A DNA stretch of 48,825 bases from UBA11524 sp965646445 (lineage in GTDB: Bacteria > Bacillota > Clostridia > Christensenellales > Aristaeellaceae): positions 1 through 48,825 of the forward strand of contig CBFFZW010000026.1 in assembly GCA_965646445.1 (NCBI GenBank), read 5' to 3'. The position numbers and the translations under genes were made by a program. This document shows, one piece after another, positions 31,242-40,373 of this stretch; within the stretch, counting starts at the first letter, position 1, and each line of letters starts with the position of its first letter. The notes below the pieces were generated by a model. The model saw nothing but the letters and a program-made list of their open reading frames with translations, was not told where the DNA came from and did no database searches.

Positions 31242-32582
31242 TTACATTGCCTCCCGGCGGAAGGCCGCGGCCCTTTCCAGCAGGGCTTCCCGCTGGTTGG
31301 GCAGGCGCTCCTCCAGCACGTCCTCTAACAGGGCGTTCAGGCAGGCGCCGATGGCCTTCCCCTTGGGAAAGCCCATGGCCAGCAGGTCGCCGCCGTTGAC
31401 GGCCAGCTGCTTCAGCGTCACGCAGGGCGCCTGCGCCATCAGCGCGTCCAGCGCCGTTCGCATGGCTTCGGCCCAGGCTTCGATCTCCGCCCGGTCATTG
31501 GTTCCCTGACCCAGGGCGTCCGCCCGCCGAACCTCAATCAGCTGACGCAGCGCGTCTTCACCCAGTTCATTCAGCCGCCGCTTGAGCAGCTTTGGCGTCG
31601 GGGACAGGGGCACATCATGGCGGCGCACCAGGGTCAGCACCCGCTGCGCCGTGGCATTGTCCACCCGCAGGTACGCCAGCACCGCCCGGGCCCTTTCCTC
31701 CGAATGGGCCTGATGGCCGTAAAAGTGGCCCACGCCCTGGTCGTCGATGGTCATGCAGTCGGGCTTGCCGCAGTCGTGCAGGAGCATGGTCAGCCGCAGA
31801 ACCTCCGTCGGCGGAACCTCCGCCACGGCGCGGATGGTATGCTCCCATACGTCGAAGCGGTGATGCGGGTTGCGCTGATCCAGCCCCGCCATGGGTGCCA
31901 AACACGGCAGCACCTCAAACACCACATCGGCATAGGCCCGGAGGATGTCCGCCGCGCCCTGGCCGCACAGCAGCTTCGCCAGCTCCACCCGGATGCGCTC
32001 CGCCGCCACGTCGTGCAGCGTACCCTTCAGGCTATGCACCGCCCGGGCTGTCCGTTCCTCAATGGCGAAGCCGTACACCGCGGCGAACCGCAGCGCCCGC
32101 AGGATGCGCAGCGCGTCCTCCTCAAAGCGGGCATCAGGCTCTCCCACGCAGCGGATCAGCCCCCGCGCCAGGTCTTCCCGCCCGCCGAAAGCGTCCACCA
32201 GCCCCGCGTCCGGGTGGAAGGCCATGGCGTTGACGGTAAAGTCCCGCCGGGCCAGATCCTCCCGCACATCGGTCACAAAGGTCACGCCATCCGGATGGCG
32301 ATGGTCGGTGTACGCGCCGTCCACCCGGAAGGTCGTGACCTCATAGGGCTCTCCCTCTGTCAGCACCGTCAGGGTGCCATGCTTCAGTCCCGTTTCCGCC
32401 ACATGCCAGCCCGCGAAGGCAAGCAGCATTTCCCCGGGCGTGGCGGAGGTGCAGACATCCCAGTCCTTCGGCGTCCGCCCCAGCAGGCAGTCCCGCACGC
32501 AGCCGCCCACCACATAGGCCTGATGGCCCCGGGCCGTCAGCTGGGTCAAAATCCTGGTTACGCCCCGCGGCAGCGCCATCAT
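31242..32582 (-). CDS. CCA-adding tRNA nucleotidyltransferase / poly(A) polymerase family, with HD domain
   Basis: A 446-residue class II nucleotidyltransferase that adds or repairs the CCA end of tRNA. The head domain has YVVGGCVRDCLLGR (23-36) and KDWDVCTSATP, with the metal-binding aspartates. RRDFTVNAMAF and RFEEDALRILRALRFAA follow as the family nucleotide-binding and neck motifs. A central HD-like phosphohydrolase segment, LLHDCGKPD, with GHFYGHQAHSEERA resembles the E. coli-type enzyme and many Clostridia. The start is one of two adjacent ATG codons (32582, 32579) preceded by a G-run ribosome site; the longer upstream frame crosses the promoter and is rejected. It is monocistronic or weakly linked to the regulator gene upstream. 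A pure A-adding or CC-adding role is possible. Confidence 0.92.
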   Translation of the reverse strand: MMALPRGVTRILTQLTARGHQAYVVGGCVRDCLLGRTPKDWDVCTSATPGEMLLAFAGWHVAETGLKHGTLTVLTEGEPYEVTTFRVDGAYTDHRHPDGVTFVTDVREDLARRDFTVNAMAFHPDAGLVDAFGGREDLARGLIRCVGEPDARFEEDALRILRALRFAAVYGFAIEERTARAVHSLKGTLHDVAAERIRVELAKLLCGQGAADILRAYADVVFEVLPCLAPMAGLDQRNPHHRFDVWEHTIRAVAEVPPTEVLRLTMLLHDCGKPDCMTIDDQGVGHFYGHQAHSEERARAVLAYLRVDNATAQRVLTLVRRHDVPLSPTPKLLKRRLNELGEDALRQLIEVRRADALGQGTNDRAEIEAWAEAMRTALDALMAQAPCVTLKQLAVNGGDLLAMGFPKGKAIGACLNALLEDVLEERLPNQREALLERAAAFRREAM

Positions 32583-32616
32583 CCGCCATTCCCCCCCGTC
32601 CAAACGCTTGTCCCTT

Positions 32617-32645
32617 ATTATAAAGGAAGATAAGCCGCGAATCAA
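32617..32645 (-). promoter_or_regulatory. Promoter of the tRNA nucleotidyltransferase gene
   Basis: On the minus strand, TTGATT (32645-32640), a 17-base spacer and TATAAT (32622-32617) are present, 34 bases before the start codon and just after the regulator stop. Confidence 0.8.
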
Positions 32646-32655
32646 GGGGGGAGGG

Positions 32656-34239
32656 CTACTCCTCCGCCTCGTCCGGCTCCTGGGGCGCGTTGGCATTGTA
32701 CAGCTGGCGATAAACACTGGGCGAAATGTCTGTGTATTTTTTGAAGCTGCGAAGGAACGTGGCCCTGCTGACGAAGCCCGTGCAGCTCATGATGTCCGAA
32801 ATGGTTCGATCTGTGTCCCGCAGCAGCTCCTTGGCGCGCTCCACGCGGATAAAAGCAAGCTGATCGGTCAGGTTGATGCTTCGCTGCTGCTTGTAGACCT
32901 TGGACAGATGCTTGGCGGACACATTCAGTGCCTGGGCGATGGTGTCCAGGTAAACATCCTCGCTGTAATGGGCGGCCATATAGGCGTCGGCGGCCTCCGT
33001 CAGCGCCGCGTGGACACTGCCGGTCTGCCGTGTACCCTGGGTAAGCAATTCATCATACAGGTCGTAAACTTCCCCGCGCATCGCATCCAATGAGGGCATC
33101 CGGCGGTAAATGTGAGGCGGAATCTGCCGTTTTTCCTGCTGCGCGTATCGGTAGGCTGTGCTGCGCAGCTGTTCAAAAAGCTGCTGCATCTGCTGATAGG
33201 ATACGCAGTTTTCGTAATTGGTCAGCAGCACGCGATCCAGCTGATGGTGCAGACGGTCGGCTTCTCCGCGCTGAAGGGCTTCAATCAGCGTCAGCTCGTC
33301 CTTATGGGTGTAGACGTACTGGTTGGAAATGTCGAAGTTTTCCGAGAACAGCAGCAGGCTGCGCTCCGCCGTATCGACCCGCTGAAGCACCGTCAGGCTG
33401 GCGTTCAGGGATTTGTACAGATCCTGGCAGGACACGATCTCGCACCCTACCGCGACGCCGTTGACGGCCTCCGGCAGCCTGCGGAACAGTTCATTCGCCG
33501 CGCCCTCCATGATGGCCTGGGTATGCACCGTGGCGGTTTCCGCAATCAGGAGAAGGGTCGGTTCCTGATAGCTGACGATGCAGACAGGCATGAATTTTGC
33601 AAACACACTCCTGGTCAGCTCTTCCACACCCGCCAATGCCCGTACAAAGCGAATGGCCACGCAGCGATACGGGCCTTCATGGAACCCGAGATGCCGCGTC
33701 ATGATCGTTTCCAGCAGCGCGGCCTTTTTCTCCGTCAGCGACTGGGACAGCACCGCCTCCTCGGCATAGCTTCGGGCCAGGGTGTTCAGCTGTGCGTGGG
33801 CGATGCTGCTGTGCTCCATCTGCCGGGCTACCTGCTTTTCCAGCTGCTCCAGGCTTTCCGCCGCGCTCTGCTCCTGCGCCTTCATCATGGTCTGGATGCC
33901 GCTCAGCGGCTGATACAGGCTGCGGCTGATGGTCACGGCCAGCACCATGCCCAGCGCCAGGATGGCCATGACTGTCAGCAAAACCTGCAGCAGCAGAGGC
34001 TCGGCCATGCTGGAAAGCTCGCTGCGCGGGACATCCGCCCGATATACCCAGCTGTTTTGGGAAGAAGTATAGGTGAAGACGGCATCGCTGCGATCCTCCG
34101 ATACCGGGTCGGCGGCAATGACCTCCTGCGGGCCGGTGATGGTGCAGAGTACCCCGCCGAAGGGAATGTATTGCCGCACCTGATCCAGCAGGGTCTGCGT
34201 ATCCAGCAGGCAGACCACCAGAGCTTTGCCTGCGTTCAT
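32656..34239 (-). CDS. AraC-family regulator with membrane sensor, N-terminus missing
   Basis: As read, 527 residues from the first available ATG (34239), which has no ribosome site. What remains: the last part of an extracellular Cache-like sensor (1-80, ending SSQNSWVYRADVP), one membrane helix (about 85-112), a HAMP-like linker and coiled coil (to about 165), a middle domain (about 165-400) and a complete AraC double helix-turn-helix (about 420-520). Relatives of this architecture are about 700-780 residues with a first membrane helix and a full sensor; about 200 residues are absent. Family-like coding appears to begin near 34270 and breaks off at the leader of the oppositely oriented binding-protein gene. 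It is therefore a truncated, perhaps non-functional gene or the edge of an assembly or recombination join. Intact relatives usually control adjacent sugar importers. Confidence 0.8.
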   Translation of the reverse strand: MNAGKALVVCLLDTQTLLDQVRQYIPFGGVLCTITGPQEVIAADPVSEDRSDAVFTYTSSQNSWVYRADVPRSELSSMAEPLLLQVLLTVMAILALGMVLAVTISRSLYQPLSGIQTMMKAQEQSAAESLEQLEKQVARQMEHSSIAHAQLNTLARSYAEEAVLSQSLTEKKAALLETIMTRHLGFHEGPYRCVAIRFVRALAGVEELTRSVFAKFMPVCIVSYQEPTLLLIAETATVHTQAIMEGAANELFRRLPEAVNGVAVGCEIVSCQDLYKSLNASLTVLQRVDTAERSLLLFSENFDISNQYVYTHKDELTLIEALQRGEADRLHHQLDRVLLTNYENCVSYQQMQQLFEQLRSTAYRYAQQEKRQIPPHIYRRMPSLDAMRGEVYDLYDELLTQGTRQTGSVHAALTEAADAYMAAHYSEDVYLDTIAQALNVSAKHLSKVYKQQRSINLTDQLAFIRVERAKELLRDTDRTISDIMSCTGFVSRATFLRSFKKYTDISPSVYRQLYNANAPQEPDEAEE

Positions 34240-34288
34240 ATGCAGCCGCTTGGCCACAGGTATTGTTTTGCATAATAAGCACAGAAAG

Positions 34289-34306
34289 CGTCGCCTCAAG
34301 GCGACG
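34289..34306. promoter_or_regulatory. Hairpin in the leader of the second binding-protein gene
   Basis: CGTCGCC (34289-34295) and GGCGACG (34300-34306) enclose a TCAA loop, 20 bases before the start codon and just before the ribosome site AAGGAGG. A weak -10-like CATAAT lies at 34271-34276 without a convincing -35, so the promoter of this operon is not clear. Confidence 0.4.
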
Positions 34307-34326
34307 AAAAACAAGGAGGAAGGTAC

Positions 34327-35778
34327 ATGAAAAGGATGCTGAGTTTCCTGCTGGCGGCGATGCTGCTGCTGGGCGTTGTTCCTGCGGGAGCGGAAACAGC
34401 CGCGGGAAAAGAACCGGTGACGATCACCTTCGGCGGTTGGGGAGATTACTTCCTGCTGCGGGAACAGTGCGACAAGTTTGAGGAGAAATATCCCTGGATT
34501 ACCGTTGACGTTGTAAAGCCCGTGGGCAAGGACTGGTATGCGGCTGATTTGACCCAGCTGGCCGCCGAGAACAACATGCCCGATGTGTTTAACATTGAAT
34601 ACCCTTATGTGGCCTACGCCAACGAGTGGTGCTACGACATGACCGAGCTGTTCAGGAACGATTCTGAATCCGCCAACTATCCCGAGTGGCTGCTCCAATA
34701 CGGCGTGGTCAACAATCAGCTGATTACGCTGTGTTCCGCGCTGTACGCCTTCGGGATCGAGCTGAACCTGACCCTGCTGGAGGAGAACAACATTCCCGCG
34801 CCCGGTTATGACTGGACGATCGACGAGTGGGCCGACATTGCCCGCAAGCTGACGGTCAAGGGACAGAGCGTAGGCATGGAATCCATCCTGGACTTTATGA
34901 ATTACATCATTCCGCAGGCCGACACGACCAGAGGCTGCCTGGGCTTTGACGCCGACAATTTTGTATGGGCAGGGAACGACAAGATCGCCGAGTGCTTCAA
35001 CACGTTCTATGCCCTGTCCGCAGACGGCGCGTCCCTGAACGACTACATGGTGTACGCCATTGGCCGCGCTGGCGAGGAAGCGGCAGACGCCGCCCGCGCG
35101 TCCTACATCACCGAATCCCTGGGGGCCAACGACAACCTATGGCTGCGCGGTCTGGTGGGTATGCGTACCAACGCCTCCTGGAACCTGAATTGGGACAAAA
35201 ACCAGTCCGAGATTTACGGCGGGTTCGACTGGGACTTCTATCCCTTCCCCCGGGCGGAAGGCGAAAACAGCCGCACCGTGCTGCTCAACGAATACCTGTC
35301 TGTTTCCGCGACCTGCGAGCATCCTGAAGAGGCGTATCTGCTGGTCAAGTATATGAGCTATGACGTGGACGGATATGAGGCCAAGGTTGACTATATGATC
35401 GACTATGACAAGGAAGCGATGATGGCCAAGTATCCTGAACAGGACGCGGCGGCTTTCCCCAGCAGCATCCGCATTTATCTGACGGCGCCGACCACCGATC
35501 CCAGCGCGGAGGAAATTTTCCAGAAGCTGCTTGACCAGGGCGGACGGCAGGGTCTGAAGGATATTTTCGCCCGGCGCAACGACAACGGCGTGCTGGATCC
35601 CCAGCGGTATGTGCCCCAGTGGTGGAACTGCTACTATACCACGGAATGGTGGTGGCAGGAGATGCTCCTGGGCAACTATGACGCCGCCATGCTGACGGAG
35701 CAGATGGTGAAATACAACAACGACGTTATGTCCCAGGATATGCAGAACTTTGGCATTACCTACGGATATCAGGAATAA
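34327..35778 (+). CDS. Extracellular solute-binding protein (second sugar locus)
   Basis: A 483-residue family 1 solute-binding protein. It has a Sec signal (about 1-23, cleavage after AGA or AGAET) without a lipobox cysteine. The mature protein starts VTITFGGWGDYF and carries MPDVFNIEYPYVAYANEWCYDMTELF and the C-terminal WWNCYYTTEWWWQEMLLGNYD, an aromatic cluster suited to binding sugar rings. AAGGAGG precedes the ATG by eight bases. No permease follows directly; the next genes are a second, split binding protein and then the permeases at 38567-40363, so one permease pair may serve two binding proteins. It lies divergent from the truncated AraC gene, the usual position for its regulated target. 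Confidence 0.9.
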   Translation: MKRMLSFLLAAMLLLGVVPAGAETAAGKEPVTITFGGWGDYFLLREQCDKFEEKYPWITVDVVKPVGKDWYAADLTQLAAENNMPDVFNIEYPYVAYANEWCYDMTELFRNDSESANYPEWLLQYGVVNNQLITLCSALYAFGIELNLTLLEENNIPAPGYDWTIDEWADIARKLTVKGQSVGMESILDFMNYIIPQADTTRGCLGFDADNFVWAGNDKIAECFNTFYALSADGASLNDYMVYAIGRAGEEAADAARASYITESLGANDNLWLRGLVGMRTNASWNLNWDKNQSEIYGGFDWDFYPFPRAEGENSRTVLLNEYLSVSATCEHPEEAYLLVKYMSYDVDGYEAKVDYMIDYDKEAMMAKYPEQDAAAFPSSIRIYLTAPTTDPSAEEIFQKLLDQGGRQGLKDIFARRNDNGVLDPQRYVPQWWNCYYTTEWWWQEMLLGNYDAAMLTEQMVKYNNDVMSQDMQNFGITYGYQE

Positions 35779-35811
35779 CGGCGTTGCTTAGCCGCCTGGA
35801 GGAGAATGCGC

Positions 35812-36720
35812 ATGACGAGAAGCGAAACGCGGATGTTATTGACAGTCATATTACTGATTTTTTGCCTGAGCGTATTCTCCTCCGGGTACGCCGACGGAGA
35901 AAAGAGTGCCACGGAACCCGCGCTGGAGAACCGTGGCGCTTTTCTTTCAGCGGGTGAAACGCATAGCTTCAGCGTGAACGTTCCGCAGGCGGGCGACTAC
36001 GCGCTGAAGCTGACCTATCGCATCGAGCGGGCCAATATGCAGCCTGCGACGCTGGATGTGCGCGTGGGCGGGCAGACGCGGCAATCCGGCCATAAGCCTA
36101 TACTTCTGCCGGAGTTGTGGCGGGATGACAGCCAACAGTATGCCGTTAATGAATACGGAAACGATCTTTATCCTCAGCCGGTCCATGTGGAAGCGGTACA
36201 GACTGTACTGCTGCGCGGACGTGTGTATTATGAAGACGCGCCGCTGACGTTTTCGCTTGCGAAGGGAACCAACAACATCGAAATAACCGCACGGGACGCG
36301 GAACTGACCGTGTTTGATATGACGGCGGAGCGGCTGCCGCAGCTTGACGATTTTGCCGCTTATCGAAGCGGTATACCCATGAAGGCCGCTCCTGAAACAT
36401 GCATTGTAATCGAGGGCGAACATTACGCGGGCAAGTCTGCCGCATCCATTCGCGGCAGCCGGTCGCGCTCATCGGCGCTGCATCCCTTTGACGCCGCGCA
36501 CAACCGCATCAACGCCCTGGACGCGGGAACCTGGCAAGAACCCGGCGAGGGCGTGCATTACGCCTTTGACATCCCGGAGGAGGGCGTGTATTACATTGCC
36601 CTGCGTGTGAGCCAAAGCGAAAAAAACGATACGGAGGTTTACAAAACCATCCTGATAGATGGACGCACCCTTTTGCAGCCGTTGGCGGCTTATGGTTTCC
36701 TTATACAGGTTCAGGCGTGA
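35812..36720 (+). CDS. N-terminal part of a frameshifted large solute-binding protein
   Basis: 302 residues: a Sec signal (about 1-27, no lipobox), then two beta-sandwich-like modules (about 30-160 and 195-285; the second contains GEGVHYAFDIPEEGVYYIALRVSQ and is like a carbohydrate-binding fold). The frame ends in DGRTLLQPLAAYGF followed by unrelated residues and TGA. Reading one base over at 36696-36700 gives PYTGSGVTEHVL and joins smoothly to the next frame, so these are two halves of one protein of about 920 residues. GGAGGAG lies nine bases before the ATG at 35812; the ATG at 35806 is too close. The break is either a real mutation or a missing T in the run at 36696-36698. Confidence 0.75.
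   Translation: MTRSETRMLLTVILLIFCLSVFSSGYADGEKSATEPALENRGAFLSAGETHSFSVNVPQAGDYALKLTYRIERANMQPATLDVRVGGQTRQSGHKPILLPELWRDDSQQYAVNEYGNDLYPQPVHVEAVQTVLLRGRVYYEDAPLTFSLAKGTNNIEITARDAELTVFDMTAERLPQLDDFAAYRSGIPMKAAPETCIVIEGEHYAGKSAASIRGSRSRSSALHPFDAAHNRINALDAGTWQEPGEGVHYAFDIPEEGVYYIALRVSQSEKNDTEVYKTILIDGRTLLQPLAAYGFLIQVQA
36696..36700 (+). other. Frameshift site (apparent one-base deletion in a T-run)
   Basis: The sequence TATGGTTTCCTTAT would need one extra T (TATGGTTTTCCTTAT) to keep Tyr-Gly-Phe-Pro-Tyr in frame. Coding sense before and after is otherwise continuous, without loss or overlap. Confidence 0.75.
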
Positions 36721-38570
36721 CGGAGCATGTTTTATCCTGCGGGGATTCGGCCGTTCCGTTTTATTTCACCCAGGGGAAACACACGCTGACGCTGGTCAGC
36801 ACCGCGTCGGAACACGCGGAGCTTCACCGGGCGATCACTGCCGTCGCCGCGAAGATGAACGATCTGGCGCTGGATATCCGGCTGATTGTCGGCAACCGCG
36901 TGGACAAGGCCCGCGACTGGCAGCTGGAATATTATCTTCCGGATGTGCGGGAGCGGCTGGAAGGCATCGACGTGATGATGGAGAACGCCTGCGCCATGCT
37001 GGATGAAAATGCGGGCGGGGAGACAGGCAGCACGCTGCAGGCGGCGCGGCGGCAGATAGCGCTCTATCTGACGGAGAAGGACGGTATGGACAACCTGGTG
37101 AATCAGCTCAGTTCGTTTGCGCTGGCGTCGGGCTCCATGGCGGAGAGCATTTCGCTGCTGGCGCCTGAGATGCTTTTGCAGCCGCTGACCATCGACAGGC
37201 TGTATATTTTGAGCGATCCGGTTTTGCTGCCCCATGACGATCTGTCGCTGCTGGACAAGCTCGGCGCGGAAATAACGAAAACCGTCATGTCCTTTGCGAT
37301 AGAGAGCGATGAGGGACAGTCCACCCGGAAAGACGCGCTTAACGTATGGATGATCGGTTCCGCACAGCAATTGGAGATCCTGCGGGAAATGGCTGCCCAG
37401 GCTTTTCCCGGGGAGAAGCTGAACATTTCTTTGGTGAGCAGCGAAAGCAAAATCCAGCTGGCGATCGCGGCGGGCAACGCCCCGGACGTAGTGCTGGGAG
37501 GCGGAAGCGGATTACCTTATCAATTGGGTATACGGGGCGCCGTTTATCCGCTGGACGCCTTTGCGGATTATCAGGAGATAGCCGCGCGGTTTTATCCGGA
37601 AACGCTGCGGCCGTTGCGTGAAAACGGAACGGTTTACGCGCTGCCTCAGACGCTGGAAATGTGGGTGCTGTTTTACCGCACGGATATTCTGGAGGCGCTG
37701 GAACTGACCGTGCCGGACACCTGGGACGATGTAATCGAGATGCTGCCGACGCTGTACCGGTACGGCATGAACTTCAACACTGTTCCGGCCTATGGCGGGG
37801 CGCTGAAAAGCCTGGTTGCCACAACGCCGCTGATTCTGAGCAGCGGAGCCAGCGTTTACACGGCGGACGGCATGGCGGCGGCCTTTTCCACGCCGGCGTT
37901 TCTGCAGGGATTTACGTTGCTGACCGATCTGTACACGAAATACGGCGTGTCGACCAGCATCGGGAATTTTTACAGCAGTCTGCGCAACGGATTGACGCCC
38001 ATCGGCGTCTCCGGCCTGGGGACTTATGTGCTGCTGAAGGAGGCCTCCTCGGAGCTGGACGGGCTATGGAGCATCAGCGTGCTGCCCGGACTGAAAACGG
38101 AAAACGGCGTCGACCGGTCCCATCCGGCGCTGTCCTCGGCGTGTATGATTCTGAGGGATACGAGCCGCCCGCAGGAAGCATGGGAATTTCTTAAATGGTG
38201 GACGGAGGAAAATACGCAGCAGGCGTTTTCCCAGCAGCTGCAGACAACATATGGCGCGGAATATGTGTGGATTACCGCCAACCGCGCGGCACTGGAGACG
38301 AGCAATATCATGCCGGGCGAGGATAAGGCGGTGTTGATTGAACAGCTTTCTCACATTCGGGAAAATCCGTCGCATCCCGCGTCCATGCTGGTGGAGAGGG
38401 CGCTGTCCGACGCGTGGAACAGCGTTGTTTTCAGCGGCGAGGATGTGCGAACAGCCCTGGATAAGGCTCAGCTGGAGGCTGACCGCGGCATAACGAAAAA
38501 GCTCAAGCAGCTTGGCTATGTGGACGACGAGGGGAAAACGATCGCGTCGCTATGGGAGGCGGAAGAATGA
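36717..38570 (+). CDS. C-terminal part of the frameshifted large solute-binding protein
   Basis: 617 codons open from a GTG that is probably not a true start. Residues about 20-190 are helical (HRAITAVAAKMNDLALDIRL, NRVDKARDWQLEYYLPDVRERLEGI). From about 205 to 560 there is a typical solute-binding domain (LNVWMIGSAQQLEILREMA, GNAPDVVLGGGSGLPYQL, YALPQTLEMWVLFYRTDIL, AWEFLKWWTEENTQQAFSQQL). Together with the preceding frame it makes a two-domain extracellular protein of the type found with this class of permeases. The stop overlaps the start of the first permease (ATGA), so the reading frame here is under operon constraint and the upstream frameshift is likely recent or an error. Confidence 0.8.
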   Translation: MTEHVLSCGDSAVPFYFTQGKHTLTLVSTASEHAELHRAITAVAAKMNDLALDIRLIVGNRVDKARDWQLEYYLPDVRERLEGIDVMMENACAMLDENAGGETGSTLQAARRQIALYLTEKDGMDNLVNQLSSFALASGSMAESISLLAPEMLLQPLTIDRLYILSDPVLLPHDDLSLLDKLGAEITKTVMSFAIESDEGQSTRKDALNVWMIGSAQQLEILREMAAQAFPGEKLNISLVSSESKIQLAIAAGNAPDVVLGGGSGLPYQLGIRGAVYPLDAFADYQEIAARFYPETLRPLRENGTVYALPQTLEMWVLFYRTDILEALELTVPDTWDDVIEMLPTLYRYGMNFNTVPAYGGALKSLVATTPLILSSGASVYTADGMAAAFSTPAFLQGFTLLTDLYTKYGVSTSIGNFYSSLRNGLTPIGVSGLGTYVLLKEASSELDGLWSISVLPGLKTENGVDRSHPALSSACMILRDTSRPQEAWEFLKWWTEENTQQAFSQQLQTTYGAEYVWITANRAALETSNIMPGEDKAVLIEQLSHIRENPSHPASMLVERALSDAWNSVVFSGEDVRTALDKAQLEADRGITKKLKQLGYVDDEGKTIASLWEAEE

Positions 38571-39481
38571 GGGGAGAGCGTCATGGAAGGCGGAGACCTC
38601 CGCGCAGGCAATACATTGTGTTGTTTTTGCTTCCGTACCTGCTGCTGTTCAGCGTTTTTATCCTGTTTCCTATTCTGCTTGCCGTGGTGATGAGCTTCAC
38701 ATATTATGACGGCGTAAGCGCGCTGAGCTTCGCGGGGCTTGACAACTACGTCACCATTTTAACCCAGGACCGGGTGCTGATGGAGCATGTGCTGCCCAAC
38801 ACCATTTGGATCGCCATGATTTGCGGCCCCCTGTCGCTGGCGCTGCAGTTCATCCTGGCGTGGATGCTGGCCCATGTTCCATCAAAAGCCCGCACGATCC
38901 TGGCGCTGATTTTCTATTCTCCTTCCATGACCAGCGGCGTGACCATGTCGGCCATTTGGAAAGTGTTGTTTTCAGGCGACAGCCAGGGCTACGTCAATGG
39001 ATTACTTCTGAACATGGGCGTAATTAACACGCCGATCCAGTTTCTTCAATCGCCTGTGTATATCCTGCCGCTGGTGGTATTGGTCACGCTCTGGTCAAGC
39101 ATGGGAGTAGGCTTCCTTTCCATCCTGGCAGGCATTGTGAACAACGATCAGGAGATTTATGAAGCCGCCTATGTGGACGGTCTGAGAAACAGCTTTCAGG
39201 AAATGATTTACATCACCATTCCTTCGATGAAACCCGCCATGCTGTTTGCCACGGTGAACGCTATCGTCAACACTTTTTCCGTAGGTCAGGCGGCTGTGGA
39301 TCTGACGGGTTCCAATCCCACGCCGCAATACGCGGGACAAACCTTTGTGACGCACATTGCGGATCATGGTTTTGCCCAGTATGAGATGGGTTATGCGGCG
39401 GCGCTATCGGTGGTGCTGATCATGATTATTTTTGCCGTATCGCGCATTGCCAACAAGCTGTTTCTGGAAAAGGAGGGATAA
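38567..39481 (+). CDS. ABC sugar transporter permease (pair A, first)
   Basis: A 304-residue permease with six membrane helices, the first at YIVLFLLPYLLLFSVFILFPILLAVVMS (about 15-42). The coupling motif EAAYVDGLRNSFQEMIYITIP lies at about 207-227. The start overlaps the stop of the binding protein and has GGGAGG 12 bases upstream; the frame extends five codons further but without a site. It partners with the next gene. No ATPase gene is nearby. Confidence 0.92.
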   Translation: MRGERHGRRRPPRRQYIVLFLLPYLLLFSVFILFPILLAVVMSFTYYDGVSALSFAGLDNYVTILTQDRVLMEHVLPNTIWIAMICGPLSLALQFILAWMLAHVPSKARTILALIFYSPSMTSGVTMSAIWKVLFSGDSQGYVNGLLLNMGVINTPIQFLQSPVYILPLVVLVTLWSSMGVGFLSILAGIVNNDQEIYEAAYVDGLRNSFQEMIYITIPSMKPAMLFATVNAIVNTFSVGQAAVDLTGSNPTPQYAGQTFVTHIADHGFAQYEMGYAAALSVVLIMIIFAVSRIANKLFLEKEG

Positions 39482-39484
39482 GCC

Positions 39485-40363
39485 ATGGGCGCGCGCTATC
39501 AGGGCAAAAAGCTGAATCCAAGCCGGTTTAGCCGGAGCCAGATACCGTATTTTGCGGTGCTGCTTCCCATGGCGGCCGTCTACGTCCTTCCCATCGTTTA
39601 TATTTTTGTCACCGCGTTTAAGCCTCTGGGAGAGCTGTATACCTTTCCGCCAAGGTTTTATGTGCTTCGCCCGACGATCAATAACTTCAGGGACTTGTTC
39701 GCCACGCTTTCGTCATCCTCGGTGCCTTTTGCAAGGTATCTGCTCAACAGCGTGCTTTCAAGCCTGCTGACGGTCGCGGCAAGCCTGTCCATTTCATTAT
39801 ACGCGGGTTACACGCTGGCGAAAAAGAAATTCAGGGCCAGAGGGCTGTTAACCACGATCAATACCATGGCGATGATGTTTGTGCCCGTCGCCGTTACCAT
39901 TCCAAGATATCTGATCATGAAAGAATGCCATGTGCTGAACACGTTTTTCGCACTGGTGCTGCCGCTGGTGGCCATGCCCGTGGGGCTGTTTCTGCTGACG
40001 CAGTTTATCGGCGATATTCCCGACGCGCTGCTGGAGGCCGCGCGTATCGACGGCGCTACGGAACGGCAGATCCTTCACAAGGTGATCCGGCCGATGGTGA
40101 AGCCGGCCCTGGCCACGGTAGCGATCCTGGCCTTTCAATCCTCCTGGAACGCGGTGGAGCCGTCCAGCACGTTTGTGGACAGCGAGCTTTTGCGAACCTT
40201 TCCGTTCTATTTGAGCACGCTGGCTTCCGGGCAGGGGAATACGGTGGCAGGTTCCGGCATGGTGGCGGCGGCGTCGCTGATCACCTTTATCCCCAACCTT
40301 GTGATTTTTATCTGCATGCAAAGCAAGGTGCTGAACACCATGGCGCATTCGGGCATTAAATGA
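39485..40363 (+). CDS. ABC sugar transporter permease (pair A, second)
   Basis: A 292-residue permease of the MalG type. Six helices are predicted, and the coupling motif EAARIDGATERQILHKVIRP lies at about 186-205. It ends MQSKVLNTMAHSGIK, a typical short tail. AGGAGGG lies eight bases before the ATG and four bases separate it from its partner. The substrate is unknown, presumably the ligand of the split binding protein. Confidence 0.92.
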   Translation: MGARYQGKKLNPSRFSRSQIPYFAVLLPMAAVYVLPIVYIFVTAFKPLGELYTFPPRFYVLRPTINNFRDLFATLSSSSVPFARYLLNSVLSSLLTVAASLSISLYAGYTLAKKKFRARGLLTTINTMAMMFVPVAVTIPRYLIMKECHVLNTFFALVLPLVAMPVGLFLLTQFIGDIPDALLEAARIDGATERQILHKVIRPMVKPALATVAILAFQSSWNAVEPSSTFVDSELLRTFPFYLSTLASGQGNTVAGSGMVAAASLITFIPNLVIFICMQSKVLNTMAHSGIK

Positions 40364-40373
40364 GGAGCGGAAG

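Noticed and set aside
34240..34698. Upstream extension of the AraC frame to 680 codons
   Set aside because: Beyond about 34280 the frame is antisense to the binding-protein gene and does not resemble a sensor domain.
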